In this document: positions 1 to 8,021 of the stretch, piece after piece
Layout of the letters: each line of letters opens with the position of its first letter
Numbering within the stretch: position 1 is the first letter of the stretch
From: LD21 sp963715785
GTDB taxonomy: Bacteria; Bacteroidota; Bacteroidia; Bacteroidales; VadinHA17
Direction of reading: 5' to 3'
DNA length: 64,000 bases
Assembly: GCA_963715785.1 (NCBI GenBank)
Contig: OY970276.1
Coordinates: 248,001-312,000, forward strand
Notes under the pieces: generated by a model
What the model saw: only the letters and a program-made list of their open reading frames with translations
The model's database searches: none
Told to the model about the DNA's origin: nothing
Translations under genes and position numbers: made by a program

Positions 1-448
1 TTGAAAAAAGATTCGCGGTTCCCCAGAGAAGCTTTACACCGGTCTGCTCCTGCATTTTTTTCATTACAGGTACAATCTTTTCCAGGCGTTTTTCGATTTC
101 GAAAACGGTACCATCCCCAACAATATCAGCATCATGAAAGCAATAATACTCCGCTCCTATTTTTGTTATAAATTCAAAGGCAGCATCGAGCCGTTGCTTT
201 ATTTTATCGTCGGTGGCGGCATCCTTCCATGGATAGATCTTTGTTGGTTCGCCAAAAGGATCTTTCCCGTCTCCGCAGAATGAGTGCCAGTAAGCAATTG
301 CGAAACGAAGATGATCTTTCATCTTTTTACCTCCCACTTTCTCTTCCGGGTTGTACCATCTGAATGCAAGCGGGTTTTTTGATTTTTTACCCTCGTATTC
401 AATCTTCCCAATACCAGGATATGCTTCTTTTTTGCCTTTGTAAATCAT
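1..448 (-). CDS. xylA: Xylose isomerase, N-terminal part (cut by window edge)
   Basis: Xylose isomerase interconverts D-xylose and D-xylulose in the cytoplasm. Only about the first 149 codons are present; the gene runs off the left edge. The translation from the ATG at 446-448 (complement) starts MIYKGKKEAYPGIGKIEYEG and continues with LAFRWYNPEE, AYWHSFCGDGKDPFG and FCFHDADI-like text (here YYCFHDADIVG). This is the typical start of the long xylose isomerase class, including the catalytic His of the FHD motif. The ATG fits the usual N-terminus of the family. It lies 62 bases downstream of xylB on the same strand, so the two are probably one transcript for xylose use. The identification is secure; integrity of the rest of the gene cannot be judged here. 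Confidence 0.93.
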   Translation of the reverse strand, partial: MIYKGKKEAYPGIGKIEYEGKKSKNPLAFRWYNPEEKVGGKKMKDHLRFAIAYWHSFCGDGKDPFGEPTKIYPWKDAATDDKIKQRLDAAFEFITKIGAEYYCFHDADIVGDGTVFEIEKRLEKIVPVMKKMQEQTGVKLLWGTANLFS

Positions 449-510
449 GATAAATAATTTTTAGTATTCTTTAATTATTCTGATAAGATCAATATATGCA
501 AGCTGTTATT

Positions 511-1986
511 TTAAGCAAGGATCAGATTTTTCCATTTTGAATAAGCATTTTCATATCTCTCAGAAAGCGACTTGTCAGGCTCTGTAATCCCAACACTTTG
601 AAGTCCGTTAAATGCCTCTTTTTCAGATTTATAATATCCGCATCCAATACCTGCGCCTCGGGCTGCTCCGATCGAGCCGTCGGTATTATATAGTTGAATC
701 ACTGTACCTGTGATACACGAAAGGACATCCCTGAAAACTTTACTGAGAAACATGTTGGCCTCACCGGCACGAATGACCTTAGGGTTGATTCCGACCTCCT
801 TCATTATATCAAGGCCATACCTGAAGGAAAATGCAATTCCCTCCTGGGCTGCCCGGAACAAATGGGCATTTGTATGAATGTTAAAGTTTAATCCTTCGAT
901 CTTTGCCCCGGTTTCAATGTTTCCCAGCATTCTTTCAGCGCCATTCCCGAATGGTAGTACATTCAGTCCGTCGGACCCCGGGGGAACTCCTGCTGCCATC
1001 ATATTCATGTCATCGTACGGAATTTTATTTCCACAGTTTCTCCTCAGCCAGGAATTGAGTATGCCGGTCCCGTTAATGCAAAGCAGAACTCCAAGTCTTG
1101 TCTGCACCTGACTATGATTTACATGCAAAAAAGTATTAACCCTTGAGAATGGATCATATTTTTTCTGATCAGTAACACCGTAAATAACACCAGAAGTGCC
1201 GGCCGTAGCAGCAACTTCCCCGGGATTAAGAACATTAAGAGAAAGAGCATTATTAGGCTGGTCTCCTGCTCTGTATGAGACAGGTATTCCTTCAGGCAAT
1301 CCTAAGTCCGAAGCTACTGATCCGAGAAGCTGGCCGGTTACAGCGAAAGATGATGTGGCTTTAGGCATCAATTGTGCATTAAAACCATAAAATTTCATCA
1401 ATTCTTCCGAAACGCTATTCGTGGAGTAATCCCAGAAGATACCTTCTGAAAGTCCTGTAAATGTAGTACTGAGTTCACCAGTAAGCCTCAATGCAATATA
1501 GTCGCCGGGAAGCATTATTTTATGTATCTCTGAGAATAATCCGGGTTCATTTTCTTTTACCCAGGCGAGCTTCGATGCTGTAAAATTACCCGGAGAATTC
1601 AGAAGATGAGAAAGACAAAAGTCCTTACCCAATGAATTAAATGCCTTATCGCCATATCCGACTGCACGGCTATCGCACCATATAATTGGGTGACGCAAAA
1701 CCTTATTCTGAGCATTTACAGCGACCAGTCCATGCATCTGATATGATATACCGACAGCCCCGATATCGGCCCTGCGTGATCCAATTTTCGTAGTGCATTC
1801 ATACACTGCAGCTTTCAGGTTTTTCCACCAGACTTCGCTATCCTGTTCAGCCCACCCTGGTTTTAATGCAATGATCTGCATCTCGTCAGAAGGGGAAAAG
1901 GCAGTTGCCAGGCATTTGCCTGATTCACCATCGATAACCGATGCTTTAACCGAAGAGCTGCCCAGATCAATTCCAAGTAATAACAT
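511..1986 (-). CDS. xylB: Xylulokinase, FGGY family
   Basis: This is an ATP-dependent cytoplasmic kinase that converts D-xylulose to xylulose 5-phosphate, feeding the pentose phosphate pathway. The 491 residues match the normal length. The N-terminal phosphate loop GIDLGSSSVK is at residues 5-14, the substrate-side QMHG motif at 83-86, WCDSR at 103-107, and the catalytic Asp lies in AGDQ at 240-243 (D242). The second actin-like lobe ends with a glycine-rich stretch (DGSIGAARGAGIGCG) near the C-terminus. The order xylB then xylA on the minus strand suggests a xylBA operon. No clear promoter or regulator binding site was recognised in the 172 bases upstream. Other FGGY sugars are possible in principle, but the xylA neighbour makes xylulose the likely substrate. 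Confidence 0.93.
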   Translation of the reverse strand: MLLLGIDLGSSSVKASVIDGESGKCLATAFSPSDEMQIIALKPGWAEQDSEVWWKNLKAAVYECTTKIGSRRADIGAVGISYQMHGLVAVNAQNKVLRHPIIWCDSRAVGYGDKAFNSLGKDFCLSHLLNSPGNFTASKLAWVKENEPGLFSEIHKIMLPGDYIALRLTGELSTTFTGLSEGIFWDYSTNSVSEELMKFYGFNAQLMPKATSSFAVTGQLLGSVASDLGLPEGIPVSYRAGDQPNNALSLNVLNPGEVAATAGTSGVIYGVTDQKKYDPFSRVNTFLHVNHSQVQTRLGVLLCINGTGILNSWLRRNCGNKIPYDDMNMMAAGVPPGSDGLNVLPFGNGAERMLGNIETGAKIEGLNFNIHTNAHLFRAAQEGIAFSFRYGLDIMKEVGINPKVIRAGEANMFLSKVFRDVLSCITGTVIQLYNTDGSIGAARGAGIGCGYYKSEKEAFNGLQSVGITEPDKSLSERYENAYSKWKNLILA

Positions 1987-2158
1987 ATCAGAAAAATAAA
2001 TCAGTTTTGTTTGCCTTCTATTTGTGTCTCAATTCTTTTTACTAAAGCTCTGTTGCAGGTCTTAATATTTCCTTCCAGCACTCACAAAGAGTTCATATTG
2101 CAACTCAAAGTATAAATATAATAAATATTAGCAAAAGAACAATGAGGAGATCTTTGCA

Positions 2159-2863
2159 TTATGACTTTATTTTTTCTCTTGAATTCCGATATATGCAATC
2201 ATTCTGGGTGCACGAGTTGCAGGTATATTGATGGTATCTGACATTTTCTCCTATGCCAATAATACCGCTAATGGATTTCACAGGATCCATCAGAGCAGAA
2301 GGCGTCAATTTTATGCCGCAGAAGTTTTCGGGGATAAGCTGAAATATTTTATGTTGTTCCGCTACATCCCAGCCGCAGTATCCCGGACTGTAACGGTTGG
2401 TAATTTTCATTCCTGAATCAAGCATCGATTTATTAAGGCTTGCCTGCATAAGGTCAGCTGCAGCTTCTGCAATCTCACTTCCGACCATATCATAAATATA
2501 ACCCTTTAAATAATCACGTTCCTGCATAGCTTTCCGGCTGCGGATCCCAATCTCTTCCCCTGCCGTGCAGAGGAAAACCGCAATCGAATCAGATTTCCTC
2601 AACTGGCCGAAAACAATGTTCTTTATTCCAAAATTGATATTATTGATCTCAACAGATTTAGTCTCACTATCAAAGAGAATCTTATCAAATATTGTAAACT
2701 GAGCTTTAATATTGCTTATCTCATGTGATTCAGTCAATATCTCCCCGATCAGATCAGTCACCAGCTCGCGGCCTTCCATTTCATCATACCCTAAAATAGT
2801 TTCTATCTGGGAAACAGTTAATTTAAGATCCTTAAAATCGAAACTGAATGTCGAATTAATCAT
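2159..2863 (-). CDS. Stand-alone MetH-type B12 reactivation domain protein
   Basis: This 234-residue protein corresponds to the C-terminal activation domain of cobalamin-dependent methionine synthase, which binds S-adenosylmethionine and remethylates inactive cob(II)alamin. The signature RYSPGYCGW is at residues 157-165 (MetH has R-x-S-P-G-Y), followed by SALMDPVKSISGIIGIG at 189-205, the counterpart of the MetH substrate-adjacent loop. The tail carries a cysteine cluster, C215, C218 and C223 (TCNSCTQNDCIYR), which full-length MetH lacks. It could bind a metal or serve in reduction, but that is inference. It is the last gene of a four-gene operon with a separate corrinoid protein and pterin methyltransferase, so its likely job is to reactivate that corrinoid protein. 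The spacing to the gene before it is 35 bases. Confidence 0.85.
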   Translation of the reverse strand: MINSTFSFDFKDLKLTVSQIETILGYDEMEGRELVTDLIGEILTESHEISNIKAQFTIFDKILFDSETKSVEINNINFGIKNIVFGQLRKSDSIAVFLCTAGEEIGIRSRKAMQERDYLKGYIYDMVGSEIAEAAADLMQASLNKSMLDSGMKITNRYSPGYCGWDVAEQHKIFQLIPENFCGIKLTPSALMDPVKSISGIIGIGENVRYHQYTCNSCTQNDCIYRNSREKIKS

Positions 2864-2898
2864 AGTTATATATCTTGCCTCTGCACTTATTGAAAAAT

Positions 2899-4353
2899 CT
2901 ACGGCTTGCCGGAATTTATCGCAAGTCCTGATTCCGTCACCATCCTCTCAACCATAGATTCCCAGCCTAATGTCATGATATGCACGCCGTTAATTCCCTT
3001 CTTATGCTTTACGGAGTCAATCACTTCAAGGGCTATCTGAACTCCTTCTTCAGAAGCTGAGTCACCTGCATTCTCCATTCTCTTCATTATTTTTTCGGGT
3101 ATGGTAACACCGGGAACATTTGACTGAAGGTACTGAGCGATCTTTAAGCTTTTAAGAGGTGCGACACCAATCAGTATAAATACCTTCTCCAGAGCATTTC
3201 TTTTATCCAGTTCTTCAAGCCATAGATCGAGTCTGTCGGGCTCAAAGATGAGATTTGTCTGAAAGAACTGAGCCCCGGCATTTATTTTTTTTTGATCTTT
3301 AATGGCTTGTAATTCAGGATCCAGAGAAAAAGGTGAAGTAGCCGCTCCGAGAAATATTTTTGGAGGGTTCTTAAAGGATCTTCCGTCGAGATATACATTC
3401 TCATCTCTCATTTTTCGCAGGATCCAAAGCATCTGTACAGAATCAACATCAAGGATATTCATATTGCTTCTGGGAGAAGGTCCTACAACTGAATTATCCC
3501 CTGTAATACAAAGAATATTCTTAATTCCCAGAGCATTTGCGCCCATTACGGCCGACTGGAGCCCAGTCCTTGTTGTGTCGCGGGCAGCAATCTGAAATAC
3601 AGGTTCAGATCCCTGATCAATAGCCACTTTACAACATGCCATTCCTGACATTTTGGGTCGCGCAGAAGAAGAATCTGTAAAATTTATGGCTGTCACAAAC
3701 CGTTTTACCGACTCAATATCCCTGATAAGTTTGTCTTTCCCTGCTCCGAGGGGCGGTGTAATTTCGGTGGCCACCACAAATTCCCCGGCACGCAATCTTC
3801 TTTCAAGATCCGATACAGCTTCTGAATGAGCTGAGGGGTGATATTGACTATCGCCATTCCACCAGTCAGGTTGTCTGATTGTCTTGAAAACGCTGTCCCA
3901 TGTATCTGATTTTTGAACTTTATCTCCAGAGATTATTCCCATAAAGAATTTCCCGGCACCGATCTTTCTGACCTGGCTTACCACATCGCCCCAGGTTTCG
4001 GTGCCTGCTTTATTCCAGTCAAGAGGCGGAAGTACTTCGAGAAGAGCATCCTGCCGTCCGGTTTTGACTGCTCTTTTATAAATTGCGTTCCAGATGCACG
4101 GCCTTGAATTATCGATATAACATTTTTTATCAGGGGTTATTCCCCCGCATGGACCATTTCTCATTCCTTTCGGACATTCCATTGGACAGATAAGAGCAGT
4201 CTCCTGGAGCATGCAGTTACCGCACATCCGGCAACCAAAAAGCGGTCCCTTTACAGAAATCTCTATTTTTCTCAGAAGCCGTTTGCCAAATGATTCATTT
4301 TTAAACGGAAAGAAAGCTGGTTGCCATCGCCTGGCAGGCTTTATAGCAGTCAT
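2899..4353 (-). CDS. MetV-MetF fusion: methylenetetrahydrofolate reductase with N-terminal Cys-rich domain
   Basis: The protein is expected to interconvert 5,10-methylene-THF and 5-methyl-THF. Residues about 40-90 form a cysteine-rich domain with Cys at 41, 44, 47, 56, 60, 69, 78 and 86 (GCRMCGNCML..., CPMECPKGMRNGPCGG). This is the MetV-type domain (Pfam MTHFR_C), which in acetogens partners MetF and links it to an iron-sulfur or zinc redox input. Residues about 185-480 are the MetF TIM barrel: VVATEITPP at 193-201 and RDTTRTGLQSAVMGANALG from 258, then ITGD. In many anaerobes MetV and MetF are separate; here they are fused with MetV first. It sits between the reactivation protein (35 bases) and the methyltransferase (38 bases) in one operon. 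The electron donor is unknown, and the Cys-rich domain suggests it is not simply NADH. Confidence 0.88.
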   Translation of the reverse strand: MTAIKPARRWQPAFFPFKNESFGKRLLRKIEISVKGPLFGCRMCGNCMLQETALICPMECPKGMRNGPCGGITPDKKCYIDNSRPCIWNAIYKRAVKTGRQDALLEVLPPLDWNKAGTETWGDVVSQVRKIGAGKFFMGIISGDKVQKSDTWDSVFKTIRQPDWWNGDSQYHPSAHSEAVSDLERRLRAGEFVVATEITPPLGAGKDKLIRDIESVKRFVTAINFTDSSSARPKMSGMACCKVAIDQGSEPVFQIAARDTTRTGLQSAVMGANALGIKNILCITGDNSVVGPSPRSNMNILDVDSVQMLWILRKMRDENVYLDGRSFKNPPKIFLGAATSPFSLDPELQAIKDQKKINAGAQFFQTNLIFEPDRLDLWLEELDKRNALEKVFILIGVAPLKSLKIAQYLQSNVPGVTIPEKIMKRMENAGDSASEEGVQIALEVIDSVKHKKGINGVHIMTLGWESMVERMVTESGLAINSGKP

Positions 4354-4391
4354 ACTCAGAGTTTAAACACCTGCAGAAAACTATTGTCGAA

Positions 4392-5231
4392 TCACATTCT
4401 GCCCTGAAAATAGCCTACAAATCTTACTGCAAAATCATCCCTTCCCAAAACCAGGTCAGAAGCACGTACTGAGGCAGTGATCTTTTCAGGATTTGCAATC
4501 GGACATGTCAGACCATTAAAAATTGCCATGGAGATAAATGCAGAATTAAGATCTTCCCTTCCGGGCAGGCCGAAGGAAATATTACTCGCACCAATTGTTA
4601 TGTTGAGTCCGAGCTTCTGATGAACGAGTCTTATTGTTTCAAGAGTTGTCATACATGCTTGTGAATCAGCACTTACGGCCATTGCGAGCGGATCAATTAT
4701 TATATCTTCCTCCCTGATGCCGGATTTCACCGCCCTGTTGAGGATCTTTTCAGCTATGGCCAATCTCTTTTCCGGGTCATTAGTTATGCCATTATCGTCC
4801 ATAGTCAAACCAATAAGTGAAGCGCCATACTCCTTTGCAATTGGCAGCAGGGTATTCAAGGATTTCTCTTCACCGTTTACGGAATTGATAAGACATTTCC
4901 CTCCTGCTACTTTCAGCGCTGCTTCAATAGCTTTCGGGTTTGGAGAATCGAGACACAGCGGAATATCAAAAACAGCCCGGATAGCCAGTACTGTTTCAGG
5001 AAGCAGCTTCTCATCATCAACACCAGGAAAACCAACATTTACATCAAGAATGTCCGCTCCTGCTTTGATCTGACTCCCGGCCAGCTCAAGCACAAAGTCG
5101 AAACACCCATTCTGTAAAGTTGAGACAAGTTTTTTTCTTCTTGTGGGATTTATGGATTCTCCAATTATAATAACAGGTCCGCTTGTATCAATGGTAACTT
5201 CATTATTAATTCCGCGGAGTATAGTTTGCAT
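4392..5231 (-). CDS. Methyl-THF:corrinoid protein methyltransferase (pterin-binding, AcsE/MtgA-like)
   Basis: This is a 279-residue pterin-binding TIM barrel of the dihydropteroate synthase fold. It would move a methyl group between tetrahydrofolate and a corrinoid protein. Motifs are GESINPT at 24-30, DVNVG at 63-67, DSPN at 95-98, NSVNGE at 116-121, IDPLAM at 179-184 and GASNISFGLPGR at 214-225. The Asn in SNISFGLP corresponds to the Asn that activates N5 of methyl-THF in AcsE and MetH. A true dihydropteroate synthase would instead end with the K-x-x-R/H pterin-diphosphate motif, which is absent. Its partner is probably the corrinoid protein encoded 85 bases upstream. The direction of transfer (to or from THF) cannot be read from the sequence. 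Confidence 0.9.
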   Translation of the reverse strand: MQTILRGINNEVTIDTSGPVIIIGESINPTRRKKLVSTLQNGCFDFVLELAGSQIKAGADILDVNVGFPGVDDEKLLPETVLAIRAVFDIPLCLDSPNPKAIEAALKVAGGKCLINSVNGEEKSLNTLLPIAKEYGASLIGLTMDDNGITNDPEKRLAIAEKILNRAVKSGIREEDIIIDPLAMAVSADSQACMTTLETIRLVHQKLGLNITIGASNISFGLPGREDLNSAFISMAIFNGLTCPIANPEKITASVRASDLVLGRDDFAVRFVGYFQGRM

Positions 5232-5316
5232 ATTGTTGAGTATTTACAATTTTATCAGAGCAATCCGTCTGATTCATTCATTTCCCGGACTGAAAAAAAT
5301 TTATCAGCCGATAAAA

Positions 5317-5985
5317 TCAGCTGGCAAGCTGCTTCAGGTAATTCACAGCTCCCTGCGGATCGGGCGAATAATAATCCGCTCCAATTTTCTCACAGTATTC
5401 CCTGGTTACCGGAGCACCACCGATGAGGATCCTGGCCGTTGGATACTTTTCTTTAATAGCTGATACAATTTTTTTCATATTTTCCATAGTCGTCGTAAGC
5501 AGCGCTGACAATCCCACCACTGCATCCGGATTATCATCCAAAGCTTTAAGGAATTTCTCTGCACCAACATCCACACCGAGATCGATAACCTCCCATCCTC
5601 CTCCTTCAATCATCATCGCAACCAGATTTTTACCTATATCGTGCAGGTCGCCCGATACCGTCCCTATTATAAACTTCCCTTTTCTTTTTGTCTCACCTGA
5701 AAGGAAGAATGGCTTAAGATGCAGCATTGCGCTATTCATTGCCTTTGCTGCCATGAGCATTTGAGGAACATATATCTCTTTCTTACTGAACCTGTTGCCC
5801 ACATTTGCCATGGCTGGAATAAGAGCATTCTCAAGAATTTCATCTGGCTTTATACCCTCTTCAAGAGCTCTCTTTGCCAATTCATCGGCACCATCCTGAT
5901 TTTTCATGTCAGGAGGATATGGAGAGGCTTTATTAATCTTGCCAAATTCAACGCAAACTGCCAGTTTATTGAGGATTTCGTTCAT
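5317..5985 (-). CDS. Corrinoid (cobalamin-binding) methyl carrier protein
   Basis: This 222-residue protein is a B12-binding methyl carrier of the MtaC/MtbC/MtgC type. Residues 1-95 are the helical cap domain (DELAKRALEEGIKPDEIL, NVGNRFSKKEIYVPQML). Residues 103-222 are the Rossmann-like B12 domain, with the lower-ligand motif DLHDIGKN at 113-120 (H115), GLSALLTTTM at 158-167 and GGAPVT at 189-194. The start at 5983-5985 was chosen because it gives the normal family N-terminus. The open frame continues to 6186 but codes for sequence without family resemblance and overlaps a candidate promoter. It is the first gene of the operon with methyltransferase, MetV-MetF and reactivation protein. No substrate-specific methyltransferase (MtaB-like or MttB-like) is adjacent. 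Confidence 0.9.
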   Translation of the reverse strand: MNEILNKLAVCVEFGKINKASPYPPDMKNQDGADELAKRALEEGIKPDEILENALIPAMANVGNRFSKKEIYVPQMLMAAKAMNSAMLHLKPFFLSGETKRKGKFIIGTVSGDLHDIGKNLVAMMIEGGGWEVIDLGVDVGAEKFLKALDDNPDAVVGLSALLTTTMENMKKIVSAIKEKYPTARILIGGAPVTREYCEKIGADYYSPDPQGAVNYLKQLAS

Positions 5986-6084
5986 ATTAGTGCTTTTATT
6001 ATCCGGAATCAGATCTTGGTGAATACTGAAAGCAAAAATTCTGCTAACTGAGTTCCAAAATACTTCATTTTTTTCGTTTGACGC

Positions 6085-6115
6085 CAAAATTATATAATAA
6101 TTTAAGTCACGCAGG
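6085..6115 (-). promoter_or_regulatory. Candidate promoter of the corrinoid methyl-transfer operon
   Basis: On the minus strand the box TAATTTTG (6085-6092) fits the Bacteroidota -7 consensus TAnnTTTG exactly. The matching -33 position (6112-6115, CCTG) is weak. Transcription from here would leave an untranslated leader of roughly 95 bases before the ATG at 5985. I looked for cobalamin and SAM riboswitch core motifs in 5986-6322 and saw none. Confidence 0.35.
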
Positions 6116-6322
6116 TGATTGAGACAATTAATTATTCGCGGCAGCGACCACTTAAAAAACGGGGCGTGACCAAAAGTTGGCGGCAATTCACGTCAGATTT
6201 GCTGATGCCTTCCATTTTAATAAATTAATTGTGTCCGTTTTGTCTCTGCTTATCTATAACCGGACAAAGAAATTAGTAAATTTATGGCTTGGAAAAACTT
6301 TAACTTAAAACCAACCCTGTAA

Positions 6323-7846
6323 ATGAAATCACTATTTATTATTATGTTCTGCAGTCTATTAGGTATCGCCTCAGCTCAGAATTCAGCTGTGGGCATATTC
6401 AAAGGTAATTCCGATATCGGAAAACCAGAAAAAGCAGGTTCAGCCGTATATAATAAAGCTGACCAGAGTTACACACTGAAAGGTGCCGGATATAATATCT
6501 GGTTCGAAAGAGATGAATTTCACTATTTATTCAATAAAATAAAGGGTGATTTTATACTTACAGCAAATTTCGAGTTTGTTGGAAAAGGCGCCAATGCTCA
6601 CAGGAAATCAGGATGGATGGTCAGAGAGACTACTGATGCCGAATCATCCCACATTTCCGCAACAATACATGGCAGCGGGCTGACAGTACTTCAATGGCGG
6701 GGATCAAAAGGAGCACCAATGAGAGATCCCCAGGATGAAATATTCGCCAAAGACTCATCATTTAATGTAGTCCAGATAGAAAGAGCAGGAAAGAATATAA
6801 TTATGAGGGCGGCTCATACCGGGAAACCTCTTGAGACAATTGGTTCACATGAAATGGAGAATCTGCCGGATGAAGTTCTTGTCGGACCATTCATCTGTTC
6901 ACACGATTCCAACATTGTTGAGACAGTCAAAGTATGGAACGTAAGAATAGATCAGCCTGTTGCAGATAATTATGACCCGTATAAAAACGGGGCTCTGGGA
7001 TGCAGGATGGAAACAATGACTGTGGCTGACGGATTAAGAAAAGTGATCTTTGAAAAACCTGACAGGTTTGAAGCTCCAAACTGGATGCCCGATGGGAAAA
7101 AGCTTCTTTTCAATATGGATGGCCTTTTATTTAAGATCCCTGTTGGAGGAGGTGTCCCGGAAAAGCTTAACACTGATTTTGCAAACAAGATCAATAATGA
7201 TCATGGCATCTCCTTCAACGGGAAGCTACTAGCAATCAGCAATTCACGTCCGGGAATGCCAGGCGGAGGTTCAACTGTCTATGTACTTCCGCTTGAGGGC
7301 GGTGTTCCGAAACTGGTTACCGAGAATACTCCTTCGTATTTCCATGGCTGGGCACCAAATAATAAAGAGCTGGTTTATGTAGCTATTCGCAACGGCAAAA
7401 CCGTCTTTAATATTTACAGAAACTCCATCGATGGAGGAAAAGAAGTGGCACTTACCGACATTCAACCAGGACAACATGTTGACGGCTGCGAATATACACC
7501 CGACGGAAAATACATCTATTATAACGGGCATTATTCCGGGACCATGCAGATCTGGAGAATAAAACCCGACGGGTCAGGCAGGGAACAATTGACTTTTGAC
7601 AACTATAATAACTGGTTCCCGCATATCTCTCCTGATGGGAAATGGATGGTAATAATCTCGTTTCCTGCTGATATTGACCCCAATAGCCACCCTTCATATA
7701 AACGCTGTATGCTGAGGATCCTGCCGGTTAATGGCGGAGAACCTCGCGTAGTGGCTTATCTGTATGGCGGTCAGGGGACTATTAATGTAGCTTCATGGTC
7801 ACCCGATAGCAAGCAGATTGCGTTTGTAACCAATTCAGGGAAATAA
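6323..7846 (+). CDS. Secreted PD40/TolB-like beta-propeller protein
   Basis: A Sec signal peptide (MKSLFIIMFCSLLGIASAQ, cleavage after about residue 19) is followed by an N-terminal concanavalin/DUF1349-like domain (about 25-215), then WD40-like PD40 repeats to the C-terminus. Repeat signatures include APNWMPDGKKLLF, CEYTPDGKYIYYNG, FPHISPDGKWMVII and ASWSPDSKQIAFVTNSG. Proteins of this build are common in Bacteroidota and are often labelled TolR or TolB-like. Their role is not established, and carbohydrate or protein binding in the periplasm is plausible. The last blade ends abruptly, close to the TIR element at 7856, so a few C-terminal residues may have been replaced by it. It stands alone, transcribed towards the GH116 gene. 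Confidence 0.72.
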   Translation: MKSLFIIMFCSLLGIASAQNSAVGIFKGNSDIGKPEKAGSAVYNKADQSYTLKGAGYNIWFERDEFHYLFNKIKGDFILTANFEFVGKGANAHRKSGWMVRETTDAESSHISATIHGSGLTVLQWRGSKGAPMRDPQDEIFAKDSSFNVVQIERAGKNIIMRAAHTGKPLETIGSHEMENLPDEVLVGPFICSHDSNIVETVKVWNVRIDQPVADNYDPYKNGALGCRMETMTVADGLRKVIFEKPDRFEAPNWMPDGKKLLFNMDGLLFKIPVGGGVPEKLNTDFANKINNDHGISFNGKLLAISNSRPGMPGGGSTVYVLPLEGGVPKLVTENTPSYFHGWAPNNKELVYVAIRNGKTVFNIYRNSIDGGKEVALTDIQPGQHVDGCEYTPDGKYIYYNGHYSGTMQIWRIKPDGSGREQLTFDNYNNWFPHISPDGKWMVIISFPADIDPNSHPSYKRCMLRILPVNGGEPRVVAYLYGGQGTINVASWSPDSKQIAFVTNSGK

Positions 7847-7855
7847 ATGTAAATA

Positions 7856-8021
7856 GATGTAAGAGGCTGTCTCAAAAGTCCTCTGTGTTACTCTGTGGAA
7901 ACTCTGTGATCTCTGTGTAAGTTCTTAATTATTTGTTACACAGAGAGCCACAGAGAAGACACAGAGCTACACAGAGAAAGAATTACATCAATTTTTGACT
8001 TTTGAGACAGCCTCTTACATC
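7856..8021. repeat. 166-bp inverted-repeat element with perfect 25-bp ends (MITE-like)
   Basis: The ends 7856-7880 and 7997-8021 are perfect 25-base inverted repeats containing GAGGCTGTCTCAAAAG. Inside lies a second imperfect inverted repeat built from CTCTGTG units (7881-7925) and their complement CACAGAG (7936-7976). The whole element can fold into one long hairpin. It sits between convergent genes and supplies the stop codon and last codons of the GH116 gene. The ends resemble insertion-sequence termini, so a non-autonomous transposable element is likely; it may also act as a bidirectional terminator. A related element lies at 20243-20446. Confidence 0.8.

Noticed and set aside
5986..6186. 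In-frame upstream extension of the corrinoid protein to 6186
   Set aside because: The extra 67 codons do not resemble the family N-terminus and contain the candidate promoter; the ATG at 5985 gives the normal start.
5986..6322. Possible cobalamin or SAM riboswitch before the corrinoid operon
   Set aside because: No B12-box or SAM-box core motif could be recognised; a covariance-model search would be needed to say more.
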